The position numbers and the translations under genes are program-made. Below are positions 1-6,767 of a stretch of DNA of 14,679 nt, piece by piece. The stretch is from JAYEHK01 sp034659475. GTDB taxonomy: Bacteria > Bacillota > Syntrophomonadia > Syntrophomonadales > Syntrophomonadaceae. The stretch spans positions 1-14,679 of the forward strand of contig JAYEHK010000108.1 of NCBI GenBank assembly GCA_034659475.1, written 5' to 3'. The notes under the pieces are model-generated. The model did no database searches. It saw only the letters and a list, made by a program, of their open reading frames with translations, and had not been told where the DNA came from. Position 1 is the first letter of the stretch. Every line of letters starts with the position of its first letter.

Positions 1-34
1 ACGTAATGGAAACTAATTTATTTTCTGAATAAGT

Positions 35-76
35 TAAGAGCCTAGCACCTTTTTTGCTTTTGGAGTCAGATTCCGT
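35..76. repeat. REP-like dispersed repeat fragment, left copy
   Basis: Two short motifs lie next to each other: TAAGAGCCTAGCACC plus a T-run ending in GC (35-57), and GGAGTCAGATTCCGT (62-76). Read in reverse complement, the first matches 14657-14679 at 17 of 23 positions by my hand alignment. The second matches 14596-14610 at 11 of 15. The motif TGTCTGACCCC and its variants recur in REP-type intergenic elements of many bacteria. That the left copy belongs to such a family is inference from only two copies. Confidence 0.45.
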
Positions 77-126
77 TCTCACGTGGTCCGTTCCGCGGCA
101 GGGATTAACCTAGCTTTGGTTAGGGG

Positions 127-192
127 TAAGGGGTTAAGAGTTAGGGGGTTAGACGCTTCGCGTCAAACATTTTCCTCACCCCTCACTCCTTA
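127..192. repeat. Imperfect inverted repeat with GACGC-TTC-GCGTC core
   Basis: The core 152-164 is a perfect 5-bp stem, GACGC/GCGTC, with loop TTC. It is flanked on the left by G-rich TAAGGGG/TTAGGGG stretches (127-150) and on the right by C-rich CCTCACCCC and TCCTTA (174-192), which pair imperfectly with the left arm. The whole could fold as one long interrupted hairpin. No reading frame of useful size crosses it. It resembles a dispersed intergenic hairpin element more than a terminator, since no T-run follows. Confidence 0.45.
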
Positions 193-250
193 TTGAAATA
201 GTCTGCAGTGTAAGAGGTGGAGATTATATTGGCATCTCTTCTGAACCGTT

Positions 251-352
<102 letters not shown>

Positions 353-424
353 TTATGACGCATAATCTGTCTATGGTGCAGTAACGATATACAGGGATGT
401 TATGCATGAAGATTTTATTGTGAC

Positions 425-453
425 TTGTTTTTTGTCGGTATTGTTGATATAAT
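425..453 (+). promoter_or_regulatory. Promoter for rpmE (extended -10)
   Basis: A perfect TATAAT (448-453) is preceded by TGA, forming an extended -10 (TGnTATAAT from 445). TTGTTT (425-430) lies 17 bases upstream as a weak -35. This fits a housekeeping sigma-A promoter. Transcription would begin near 460, leaving about 75 bases of leader before the rpmE start. Confidence 0.65.
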
Positions 454-534
454 ATTTCTCGCAGTCTGTTTAAAATTATAAGAATGTCTGTGAAAACAAA
501 ATAATAATAGATTGACCGAAATGAGGTGAAAGCG

Positions 535-738
535 GTGCAGGAAAAAATTCATCCTAAGACGTTCCGCTCCATGGCTAAATGTGCTTGCGGCAACGAATTT
601 GAGGTGCTGTCTACGAAAGAGAATATAAAGGTTGAAATTTGTTCAAAATGTCATCCTTTTTATACCGGAGACAGATCAAGATTAGTTGATACAACTGGAA
701 GAGTTGAAAAATTCAAAAAGAAATATGGCTTACAATAG
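535..738 (+). CDS. rpmE: Ribosomal protein bL31, zinc-ribbon type
   Basis: Protein of the large ribosomal subunit, located at the subunit bridge region. The 67-residue product has C16-x-C18 and C36-x-x-C39, the four-cysteine zinc-binding form (the C+ type, as opposed to the cysteine-less paralogue used in zinc starvation). It also has the family signatures KCACGNEF, ICSKCHPFYTG and the C-terminal KKYGLQ. I chose GTG 535, not GTG 526. The Shine-Dalgarno GAGGTG (524-528 core) would lie inside the longer frame and sits 6 bases from 535. The shorter start also gives the length and N-terminus (xxKIHP) usual for the family. The gene appears monocistronic: promoter at 425-453 and terminators directly after the stop. 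No Zur-like operator was recognised. Confidence 0.96.
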   Translation: MQEKIHPKTFRSMAKCACGNEFEVLSTKENIKVEICSKCHPFYTGDRSRLVDTTGRVEKFKKKYGLQ

Positions 739-743
739 CAGAC

Positions 744-776
744 AGCAGGGCGTTCGTTCCTGCTTTTTTCTTTTTA
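744..776 (+). terminator. Rho-independent terminator of rpmE
   Basis: Stem AGCAGG (744-749) / CCTGCT (759-764) with a 9-base loop, followed by a T-rich run (764-775). It begins 5 bases after the rpmE stop. Confidence 0.85.
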
Positions 777-801
777 CTTATGCAGAATTTACTGCATAAG
801 T
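776..801. terminator. Second hairpin, tandem or bidirectional terminator
   Basis: Perfect 10-bp inverted repeat ACTTATGCAG (776-785) / CTGCATAAGT (792-801), loop AATTTA, followed by TTTTCTTTAT. It follows the rpmE terminator with no gap. It may act as a back-up terminator, or in both directions because T/A-rich sequence lies on both sides. Confidence 0.55.
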
Positions 802-891
802 TTTCTTTATATCTCATCCCCTTCTTTGATGTGGATACGGAGATAGACATACAAGGAAGTGTTTGTTAGAATAAAAACGGGTGATCATGAT

Positions 892-1054
892 ATGAAAGAT
901 ATGTTTCAATATGGTGGAATGCTTGATTGCACAGGGACTTTGGCTTCGAAAATTTACTGCTTGGGAGCCTGATGATGATCAGTTTGAAGTAGCTTTAACC
1001 GCTCTAAAAAGAGCTTTGAAAATAGATAAATATATACTGCAACATGTTGCGTAG
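892..1054 (+). pseudogene. Remnant of a DUF1385 (YqhQ-like) gene with internal deletion
   Basis: Two pieces of a DUF1385 membrane protein can be read. ATG 892, with GGGTG (879-883) eight bases upstream, gives MKDMFQYGG, which matches the usual N-terminal (F)QYGGQA start of the family. In another frame, from about 911 to the TAG at 1052-1054, the translation reads LIAQGLWLRKFTAWEPDDDQ and then FEVALTALKRAL. This is the family's C-terminal signature (PGLWLQ-LTTREPDD-QIEVAI-AL, from memory). The middle, some 200 or more codons in intact homologues, is missing, and the two ends are out of frame, with the junction near 917-925. DUF1385 genes commonly sit between rpmE and prfA in Clostridia, so the remnant is where the intact gene would be expected. 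It is presumably non-functional. I am confident about the C-terminal part and less so about the 9-residue N-terminal part. Confidence 0.7.
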
Positions 1055-1123
1055 GAATTGTTGCAGCAGCAGAGGAAAAATCTGTTTGTTGATCTAAATA
1101 CTTTTTTGAGGAGGAGAAGCAGA

Positions 1124-2191
1124 ATGCTTCAGAAGTTAGAAAGCCTGGACGCTAAATATAACGAATTAACTAGTTTGCTGAGCACACCGGAAGTTATTTC
1201 CGACCAAAATAAATTTCAGAAGTATGCCAAATCGCATGCTGACTTGAATGATATCGTCGAGACGTACCGCGCATATCGGGACGCCTCACAGGGGGTCGAA
1301 GATGCCAAAATAATGCTCAAAGAAGATCCTGATGAAGAGTTCAAAGAAATGCTGGTTGCCGAAATTGAGGAACTGGAACAGCAGAAGTTAGAGTTAGAAA
1401 AACAATTGAAGATTTTGCTCCTTCCCAAAGACCCTAATGATGATAAGAGCGTCATTATGGAAATCCGTGCCGGTACAGGTGGTGAAGAAGCAGCTTTGTT
1501 CGGGTGGGATCTTTTCAGGATGTATTCTCGCTATGCAGAAACGCAGGGGTGGAAGACAGAGATCATGGATTCTCACTATACAGAACTCGGGGGGATTAAA
1601 GAACTAACGTTTGTTGTGGATGGTCAGGGTGTTTACAGCAAATTGAAATTTGAGTCTGGGGTACATCGCGTGCAAAGAATTCCCAGTACTGAATCCGGTG
1701 GCCGGATTCATACCTCGGCAGCTACGGTTGCTGTGCTGCCTGAAGCAGAGGAAGTAGATGTCAGTATCAATGCCAACGATCTAAAAATTGACGTATATTG
1801 TGCAAGTGGTCCAGGCGGACAGTGTGTGAATACAACCCAATCTGCCGTTAGAATTACGCATATGCCCAGCGGATTAGTGGTTACCTGTCAGGATGAAAAA
1901 TCACAGCATAAGAACAAAGCACAGGCTTTACGAGTGCTTCGTTCCCGGTTAAGTGAAAAGATTGAGGCGGAAAAAAACGAGGAAATGGCAGGTGCGCGAA
2001 GAAGTCAGGTTGGAAGCGGGGACAGAAGTGAACGGATTCGTACCTACAATTTCCCGCAGGGGCGTGTTAGCGATCACAGGATTAACCTTACCCTGCACAA
2101 GCTGGATCAAATTCTAGACGGGCAGATGAATGAAATCATTGATGCGCTGATGTCCAACGATCAGGCAGAACGATTGAAACAGGTGGATTAA
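1124..2191 (+). CDS. prfA: Peptide chain release factor 1
   Basis: Class I release factor that reads UAA and UAG in the ribosomal A site and triggers peptidyl-tRNA hydrolysis. The 355-residue product has the expected domain order: helical N-terminal domain 1-105, the stop-codon-recognition tripeptide P-S-T at 187-189 (PxT type, diagnostic of RF1, not RF2), and the GGQ motif at 231-233 whose glutamine is methylated by PrmC. The residues after GGQ are CVNTTQSAVR, against HVNTTDSA in model species. The C-terminal part ends with the conserved RIRTYNFPQGRVSDHR segment (304-319). Start ATG 1124 has a strong SD (AGGAGGAG, 1109-1116) 7 bases away. An in-frame TTG at 1058 lacks an SD and would add 22 non-family residues. 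Its substrate-modifying enzyme prmC abuts its stop, so the two are very probably co-translated. Confidence 0.97.
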   Translation: MLQKLESLDAKYNELTSLLSTPEVISDQNKFQKYAKSHADLNDIVETYRAYRDASQGVEDAKIMLKEDPDEEFKEMLVAEIEELEQQKLELEKQLKILLLPKDPNDDKSVIMEIRAGTGGEEAALFGWDLFRMYSRYAETQGWKTEIMDSHYTELGGIKELTFVVDGQGVYSKLKFESGVHRVQRIPSTESGGRIHTSAATVAVLPEAEEVDVSINANDLKIDVYCASGPGGQCVNTTQSAVRITHMPSGLVVTCQDEKSQHKNKAQALRVLRSRLSEKIEAEKNEEMAGARRSQVGSGDRSERIRTYNFPQGRVSDHRINLTLHKLDQILDGQMNEIIDALMSNDQAERLKQVD

Positions 2192-3052
2192 TTGGAACAA
2201 TTCTGGAGAATTAAAGACCTTCTGGAATGGACGACCCGATATTTTCAAGAAAAAGGCGTGGAGGAAAGTCGTCTGGAGGCAGATATTCTTCTGGCTCATG
2301 TTTTGCAAAAGGATCGGGTCTATTTATATGCGAATTATGATCGGCCTGTTAATGCAGCGGAAAGAGCAGCTTTTCGTCAAATCATTCAACGCCGTGCAAA
2401 AAAGGAACCAGTTGCGTATATTCTGGGGCATAAAGAATTTATGTCTCTTGATTTCGTAGTTAGCCCTGCTGTGTTGATTCCCCGCCCAGATACCGAAAGA
2501 ATGGTTGAAGTGGCGGTTGATATTGCACGCAATGAATCAGTCAGGCGAATTTGTGATGTTGGAACAGGCTCTGGTGTGATCGCGATCAGCCTAGCTAAAG
2601 AATTAGGACAAAACATTTGCGTTTATGCTGTGGACAGCTCTGAAGAAGCGTTGGATATTGCCAGACAAAATGCAGAACGTCATGGTGTAAGTGCAGAATT
2701 TATACATAGTGATTTATTGGAAAACCTGTCACGCAGTGACAAAATGGACATCATAGCGGCTAACTTGCCATATATTTCACACGCGATTTGGACGCAGCTG
2801 GATCCGGAAGTCCGTGATTATGAACCCAAACATGCGTTGGTTGCTGATTGTGATGGGCTGGAGTTGTATCGAAAGCTTATTCCCCAGGCACATGAATGTC
2901 TGCGTCCGGGGGGGACTTTGTTAATGGAGATTGACCCACGACAAGCAGAAGCTGCAAGAGCTATGATAACTGGGTTTGAGGATGTAAAAATTATTCAGGA
3001 TTACGCCGGTCGCGATAGAATTGTCAGCGGCAGGAGGAAAATGGATGCATAA
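2192..3052 (+). CDS. prmC: Release factor glutamine N5-methyltransferase (PrmC/HemK)
   Basis: S-adenosylmethionine-dependent enzyme that methylates the glutamine of the release-factor GGQ motif. The 286-residue product has a helical N-terminal substrate-binding domain (1-95), then PRPDTE (98-103) and the SAM-binding loop DVGTGSGVIAI (122-132). An acidic ribose-binding position follows at D148, and the active-site loop is at 191-194. That loop reads N-L-P-Y where most PrmC proteins have N-P-P-Y; the asparagine and tyrosine that hold the substrate glutamine are kept. The start is TTG 2192, directly after the prfA stop, with SD AGGTGG (2181-2186) five bases upstream; no better start is available. 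Its end overlaps ywlC by 8 bases. The genomic pairing with its substrate gene supports the name. Confidence 0.94.
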   Translation: MEQFWRIKDLLEWTTRYFQEKGVEESRLEADILLAHVLQKDRVYLYANYDRPVNAAERAAFRQIIQRRAKKEPVAYILGHKEFMSLDFVVSPAVLIPRPDTERMVEVAVDIARNESVRRICDVGTGSGVIAISLAKELGQNICVYAVDSSEEALDIARQNAERHGVSAEFIHSDLLENLSRSDKMDIIAANLPYISHAIWTQLDPEVRDYEPKHALVADCDGLELYRKLIPQAHECLRPGGTLLMEIDPRQAEAARAMITGFEDVKIIQDYAGRDRIVSGRRKMDA

Positions 3053-4061
3053 GACGAAGTATTTAAAGGTTCATCCACAACATCCGGAAAAGGCTTCTAT
3101 TGATAGAGCTGCTGCGCTCATAAAAGCTGGGGAACTAGTGGCGTTTCCAACAGAAACGGTGTATGGCCTGGGGGCAGATGCGCTTAATGACAGTGCGGTT
3201 CAGAAGATCTTTACAGCCAAAGAAAGACCACAGGAGAGCCCATTACTCATACATGTGAGTCAACGGCAGCAGGTAGAAGGACTGGCGCTTGATATTCCGC
3301 CTATAGCGATACAGTTAATGGACCACTTCTGGCCAGGACCTTTATCCATCATATTGCCAGCAGCTCCAGTCGTACCGAGTTCAGTCAGAGGCGGAAAAAA
3401 AACGGTGGGTTTTCGCATGCCATCCCATCCAGTATCTATTGCTTTGATTCAAGCAGCAGGGCCCATTGCGGCTCCGAGCGCAAACCTTTATGGGCGTCCC
3501 AGTCCTACGAGTTCGCTGCATGTTCGGTCTGATCTGGACGGGCGGATCGCAGCCGTTTTGGATGCAGGGGAGACGGGTGGTGGGTTGGAATCGACCGTAT
3601 TGGATTTGAGTGAAGGTCGTTGTAATCTCCTGCGCCAGGGTGGAATTCCGATTAAATGGATTCAGGATGAACTTGGTGCAGACGTCAGGGTGACCTTAGC
3701 AACGGGAATGAAAACAGCACCCTATAAAACTGCTGTTCAGGTGCTTATGTCCGAAAACGAAGAGGATTTTGGGGAGAAGTTACAAGCAATAAAAAAGAAT
3801 AAGGCTTCGCTGGGATTGATTCATTTTACAATGGAGGCGCTCGGTGAATCCGAAAATCTACAACAATATACGCTGGACCTATCTGGACACGGAAGATCAT
3901 TTTATGCCATCCTTCGAGATGCAGAACAAAAAGGAATACAGGTTTTGTTATGCAGACCTATAGAAGGTCAACGGGGAGAGATGTCTGCTGCGGTGGTTGA
4001 TCGTATCACTAGGGCAGCCTCCGCATATGAAATAAAGGGGTTAGCAAAAAAGAATGATTGA
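3045..4061 (+). CDS. ywlC: L-threonylcarbamoyladenylate synthase (Sua5/YwlC type)
   Basis: Makes threonylcarbamoyl-AMP from threonine, bicarbonate and ATP, the first step of the t6A37 modification of ANN-decoding tRNAs in the cytoplasm. The 338-residue product is the long two-domain form. A YrdC/TsaC domain occupies about 15-200 with FPTETVYGLG (34-43), K59-E-R61 and the S-A-N motif at 145-147. GLESTVLDL (180-188) ends that domain, and a C-terminal Sua5 domain follows at about 225-338. Start ATG 3045 has AGGAGG (3032-3037) 7 bases away and lies inside the end of prmC (8-base overlap in another frame). An upstream TTG at 3021 would place the SD inside the gene. The end overlaps mntP by 8 bases. 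The order prfA-prmC-ywlC-mntP matches that in B. subtilis with some genes missing. Confidence 0.95.
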   Translation: MHKTKYLKVHPQHPEKASIDRAAALIKAGELVAFPTETVYGLGADALNDSAVQKIFTAKERPQESPLLIHVSQRQQVEGLALDIPPIAIQLMDHFWPGPLSIILPAAPVVPSSVRGGKKTVGFRMPSHPVSIALIQAAGPIAAPSANLYGRPSPTSSLHVRSDLDGRIAAVLDAGETGGGLESTVLDLSEGRCNLLRQGGIPIKWIQDELGADVRVTLATGMKTAPYKTAVQVLMSENEEDFGEKLQAIKKNKASLGLIHFTMEALGESENLQQYTLDLSGHGRSFYAILRDAEQKGIQVLLCRPIEGQRGEMSAAVVDRITRAASAYEIKGLAKKND

Positions 4062-4638
4062 TCAATGGTTAACCATTATATTGGTATCCATCGTTCTGGG
4101 GGTAGATGCATTTTCTCTTTCGCTGGGAATGGGAATAAAAGGAGTATCCCGTAAATATGAAATTCGTTTTTCCGTATTAGTAGGACTTTTTCATGTAATT
4201 ATGCCGCTCCTGGGATTGTATCTAGGACTTTCAGCCGGACGATTTTTGGGGGTATGGGCAGGTAGGTTGGGAGCCGTTATACTTGTCTATATAGGGGCTG
4301 ATATGCTCCGCAAGGCGTATGCAACTACCAGGCAAAAAAAGTATTCTTTCAAGGAAGCAAGGCAGGTTCTTGACGAACAAACGGTGGTTCAGGAAAAAGT
4401 CACGAGCATGCTTCTATTGGTGACCTCCGTGAGTATGGATGCACTTACTATTGGTTTTAGTCTGGGAACATTTCAAACAGCGATTTACTATTCCGTTTTG
4501 CTTATGGGAACCGTGGCTGGGACAATGGCTTTTGTCGGGTTTAGAGGGGGACAGGTTTTTAGCCGAATGGTTGGAATTTCTGCTCAGTTTGCAGGGGGGA
4601 TCATCCTTCTAGGTCTTGCAATAAAAATAATTATATAG
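4054..4638 (+). CDS. mntP: Putative manganese efflux pump MntP
   Basis: Small integral membrane exporter (DUF204 family) that removes excess Mn2+. The 194-residue protein is hydrophobic, with about six predicted transmembrane segments. The family's membrane acidic residues are visible: D18 in GVDAFSLSLGMG, D83 in GADML, and D129 in SMDALTIGFSLG, the last two regions being inverted-repeat halves of the protein. A charged loop at about 92-116 separates the halves. The start ATG 4054 overlaps the end of ywlC. The only SD-like string, AAAGGGG (4034-4040), is 13 bases away, so initiation probably depends on translational coupling. No yybP-ykoY-type manganese riboswitch is possible here, as there is no leader; control would be with the operon. 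B. subtilis ywlD, the equivalent gene, is also next to ywlC. Confidence 0.92.
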   Translation: MIDQWLTIILVSIVLGVDAFSLSLGMGIKGVSRKYEIRFSVLVGLFHVIMPLLGLYLGLSAGRFLGVWAGRLGAVILVYIGADMLRKAYATTRQKKYSFKEARQVLDEQTVVQEKVTSMLLLVTSVSMDALTIGFSLGTFQTAIYYSVLLMGTVAGTMAFVGFRGGQVFSRMVGISAQFAGGIILLGLAIKIII

Positions 4639-4783
4639 TATTTTTTTAAATTAAATGTTGACTAATTAGAAATATTTCGAAAAATGTTGAATAAATATAA
4701 GTGCTTAAATCACAAATGTGTTACCTTTAATTTATAATTATTAATATATGATATTGTTAGTGTTGCGACAGGGAGGAAATGAT

Positions 4784-5239
4784 ATGAAAAAAATCCTGTT
4801 TGTATGTACGGGGAATACTTGCAGGAGCCCGATGGCGAAGGCGCTTTTTGAAAAAACTATACGAGACAATGGGTACAACAATGAGTTGCAGGTGTTTTCG
4901 GCAGGGATTTATGCAGGAAGAAATGAACCTGCATCAGATGAAGCTATTCTTGCGATGAGAGAATATGACATTGATCTTACCCAGCATAAAGCTACCGTTT
5001 TAACCAATCAGCTTGTGAGGAAATCGCATCTCATTCTAACGATGACAGGGCAGCAGGCTCAATTTATAAAAGAGCAGTTCCCGCAATATGCCCATGGGAT
5101 TTATACCTTAAGTGGTTATACAAGCGATGTTCACGACGTGGTAGATCCATTTGGAAGAGGGATTAACCTGTATAGAGAAACAGCAAGGCAGTTGGACGGG
5201 TTAATCAAAAAGGTGCTAAATCGTTTACAAGCTGAATGA
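4784..5239 (+). CDS. ywlE: Low-molecular-weight phosphatase, probable protein-arginine phosphatase
   Basis: LMW protein-tyrosine-phosphatase fold, 151 residues. The P-loop C8-x5-R14-S (CTGNTCRS) begins at residue 8, and the general acid D121 is in DPFGRG. T12 in the P-loop corresponds to the threonine that gives B. subtilis YwlE its selectivity for phosphoarginine over phosphotyrosine (established for YwlE). The position between mntP (ywlD) and rpiB (ywlF) repeats the B. subtilis order. I infer that it reverses McsB-type protein-arginine phosphorylation; no mcsB gene lies in the window. Start ATG 4784 has GGGAGGA (4771-4777) as SD; an in-frame ATG at 4748 would put the SD inside the gene. A 145-base AT-rich gap precedes it, so it may have its own promoter, though I could not find a convincing -35/-10 pair. 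An ordinary tyrosine phosphatase is the alternative. Confidence 0.88.
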   Translation: MKKILFVCTGNTCRSPMAKALFEKTIRDNGYNNELQVFSAGIYAGRNEPASDEAILAMREYDIDLTQHKATVLTNQLVRKSHLILTMTGQQAQFIKEQFPQYAHGIYTLSGYTSDVHDVVDPFGRGINLYRETARQLDGLIKKVLNRLQAE

Positions 5240-5286
5240 TAATAACATAGATAAAAGATCAATAAATATAAGTATGAGGTGAAAAT

Positions 5287-5745
5287 ATGCAGATTGCCAT
5301 GGGGTGTGACCATGCAGGGGTTGAAATAAAGAAGGAAATTGTCCAGTTGTTGCAGAATGAAGGACATGTTGTCATTGATTGTGGTACAGATACATCAGAA
5401 TCGGTAGACTATCCAGATATAGCAGAAAAAGTTGCTGCCCAGGTAATGGACAAACAAATCAAAGGGATAATTATCTGCGGGACGGGCATAGGGATTTCTA
5501 TTGCTGCCAACAAAGTATCAGGCATTCGAGCAGCCTTGTGTAATGATGTTTATACCGCTAGCCTAGCGCGTCAACATAATGATGCTAATATTGTAGCAGT
5601 GGGGGCACGGGTAACCGGGCCTGGTTTAATCCAGGCAATCATCCAAACCTTTCTTGAGACTAAATTTGAAGGGGGAAGGCATCAACGCAGAGTGGACAAA
5701 ATAATGGCCCTTGAAAAACAAGGAAAGACAGATGACGGAATCTGA
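5287..5745 (+). CDS. rpiB: Ribose-5-phosphate isomerase B
   Basis: Interconverts ribose-5-phosphate and ribulose-5-phosphate in the pentose phosphate pathway (RpiB/LacAB fold). The 152-residue protein carries the family residues D8-H9 in GCDHAG, catalytic C64 in CGTGIG followed by the anion hole, H97-N98-D99, and basic R131, H132 and R135 for phosphate binding. Cys64 points to true RpiB activity, as opposed to LacAB galactose-6-phosphate isomerase, and there is no lactose context. SD GAGGTGA (5276-5282) is just upstream of ATG 5287. It lies 47 bases after ywlE, as ywlF does in B. subtilis. No glyA or upp follows, unlike B. subtilis. Confidence 0.95.
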   Translation: MQIAMGCDHAGVEIKKEIVQLLQNEGHVVIDCGTDTSESVDYPDIAEKVAAQVMDKQIKGIIICGTGIGISIAANKVSGIRAALCNDVYTASLARQHNDANIVAVGARVTGPGLIQAIIQTFLETKFEGGRHQRRVDKIMALEKQGKTDDGI

Positions 5746-5751
5746 GCAATA

Positions 5752-5779
5752 TTTGGTGTTAAAGGTTATAAATACCAAA
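5752..5779. repeat. Weak inverted repeat between rpiB and the dCMP deaminase gene
   Basis: TTTGGTGTT (5752-5760) and AATACCAAA (5771-5779) pair over 9 positions including one G-U, with a 10-base loop. It is AT-rich and lacks a T-run. A TATAAT string (5796-5801) lies downstream but has no evident -35 and is too close to the start codon at 5805 to serve as a normal promoter. I see no clear role. Confidence 0.25.
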
Positions 5780-5804
5780 GGAAAGACATATAAGGTATAA
5801 TGGG

Positions 5805-6287
5805 ATGAGCAAGATATATGAAACAAAACGACCTGATTGGGATGATTATTTTCTTGATTTGGCCGATCTGGTTGCCAGTCGGTCAACCTGTCTGCGACGT
5901 CATGTGGGAGCAGTTCTTGTAAAGAATGAAAGGATTATTTCCACAGGCTATAATGGTGCCCCGCGTGGTTTGAAGCATTGTTTGGAACTAGGATGCTTGA
6001 GAGAAGAAATGGGTATCCCTTCCGGGCAGCGCTATGAACTATGCCGAGGTGTCCATGCAGAACAGAATGCCATCATTAATGCGGCTTATTATGGTGTCTC
6101 AACGGAGGGATCGGTGCTGTACTGCACAAACCAGCCGTGTCTTATTTGTGCGCGCATGATCATCAACGCTGGGATTCAGCGGGTTGTCCATCGCGGTAAT
6201 TTTGAGGACGAACTGGCGGTACAATTCATGCAAGAAGCAGGTATCAAATTATTGGAAATTCCTGATAGGAAGAAGGGGAATAAATGA
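5805..6287 (+). CDS. Deoxycytidylate (dCMP) deaminase family protein
   Basis: Zinc-dependent deaminase expected to convert dCMP to dUMP, feeding thymidylate synthesis (ComEB-like family). The 160-residue protein has the cytidine-deaminase zinc and proton-shuttle motif H84-A-E86 and the second motif P111-C112-L-I-C115. An insertion between about residues 56 and 83 carries extra cysteines (C59, C64, C80), typical of dCMP deaminases as opposed to plain cytidine deaminases. The N-terminal RPDWDDYFLDLADLVASRS and the RRHVGAVLV strand also match this family. ATG 5805 has a modest SD (AAGG at 5793). The stop overlaps the start of the MazG-like gene by 4 bases (ATGA), so both are made from one transcript and are translationally coupled. 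Confidence 0.9.
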   Translation: MSKIYETKRPDWDDYFLDLADLVASRSTCLRRHVGAVLVKNERIISTGYNGAPRGLKHCLELGCLREEMGIPSGQRYELCRGVHAEQNAIINAAYYGVSTEGSVLYCTNQPCLICARMIINAGIQRVVHRGNFEDELAVQFMQEAGIKLLEIPDRKKGNK

Positions 6288-6595
6288 AATCCAAGACATT
6301 GTCATTGCCTAGATTGAACCAGTTGAATCCGACGTTGGAATCGACGGCATTGAAACTCATGGAAGAAGCCGGGGAGTTAGCGCAGTGTATTGGTAAGTTT
6401 CGAGGGTTGAGTGGAGAACGGGTAAGTATGTCCCAAGAGGAAGTGGTCAACGAGATAGCCAAGGAACTGCTGGACGTTGCACAGACGGCAGTAACGATGA
6501 TGTTTGTCATGGAGGAGGACTACCATATCAGTATTGATGAACTGCTTCAGGGACACTGGGATAAATTGGTGAATAAAGGATACGTAACCGAATAA
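6284..6595 (+). CDS. MazG-like nucleotide pyrophosphohydrolase
   Basis: All-alpha NTP pyrophosphohydrolase domain protein (MazG/dUTPase superfamily), 103 residues. The Mg2+-binding pattern ExxE...ExxD is seen as E28-A-G-E31 and E61-L-L-D64, on the first and following long helices. Such proteins cleave (d)NTPs to the monophosphate and pyrophosphate; the substrate cannot be read from the sequence. It starts on the ATGA overlap with the dCMP deaminase gene. If it acts on dCTP or dUTP, the pair would together channel deoxypyrimidine nucleotides to dUMP; this is inference. An alternative role is removal of damaged or non-canonical nucleotides. Confidence 0.78.
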   Translation: MKSKTLSLPRLNQLNPTLESTALKLMEEAGELAQCIGKFRGLSGERVSMSQEEVVNEIAKELLDVAQTAVTMMFVMEEDYHISIDELLQGHWDKLVNKGYVTE

Positions 6596-6619
6596 AATGT
6601 CAACAAACTGTACACCAGG

Positions 6620-6643
6620 TCAAACAAGGTCTGGGTTGTTTGA
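6620..6643. repeat. 8-bp inverted repeat after the MazG-like gene
   Basis: TCAAACAA (6620-6627) / TTGTTTGA (6636-6643), loop GGTCTGGG. It is the only hairpin between the MazG-like gene and the atp promoter region, so it might end the upstream transcript. There is no T-run after it, so rho-independent termination is doubtful. Confidence 0.3.
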
Positions 6644-6767
6644 AACATTGGAAAACGGTGGTTTGCCAGGATATTGTATATAAACCCAAATGGACATAAT
6701 TGTAGTTGAACCGAAAATAGATAAAGAAAATTTTGTTGATTATTTGGTTTGGTTAGAGGTAAAGGCA

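Noticed and set aside
4658..4752. Promoter-like strings (TTGACT 4658-4663, TATAAT 4733-4738, TATGAT 4747-4752) before ywlE
   Set aside because: No -35 and -10 are paired at 16-18 bases. The stretch is simply AT-rich, so chance matches are expected, although some promoter here is plausible.
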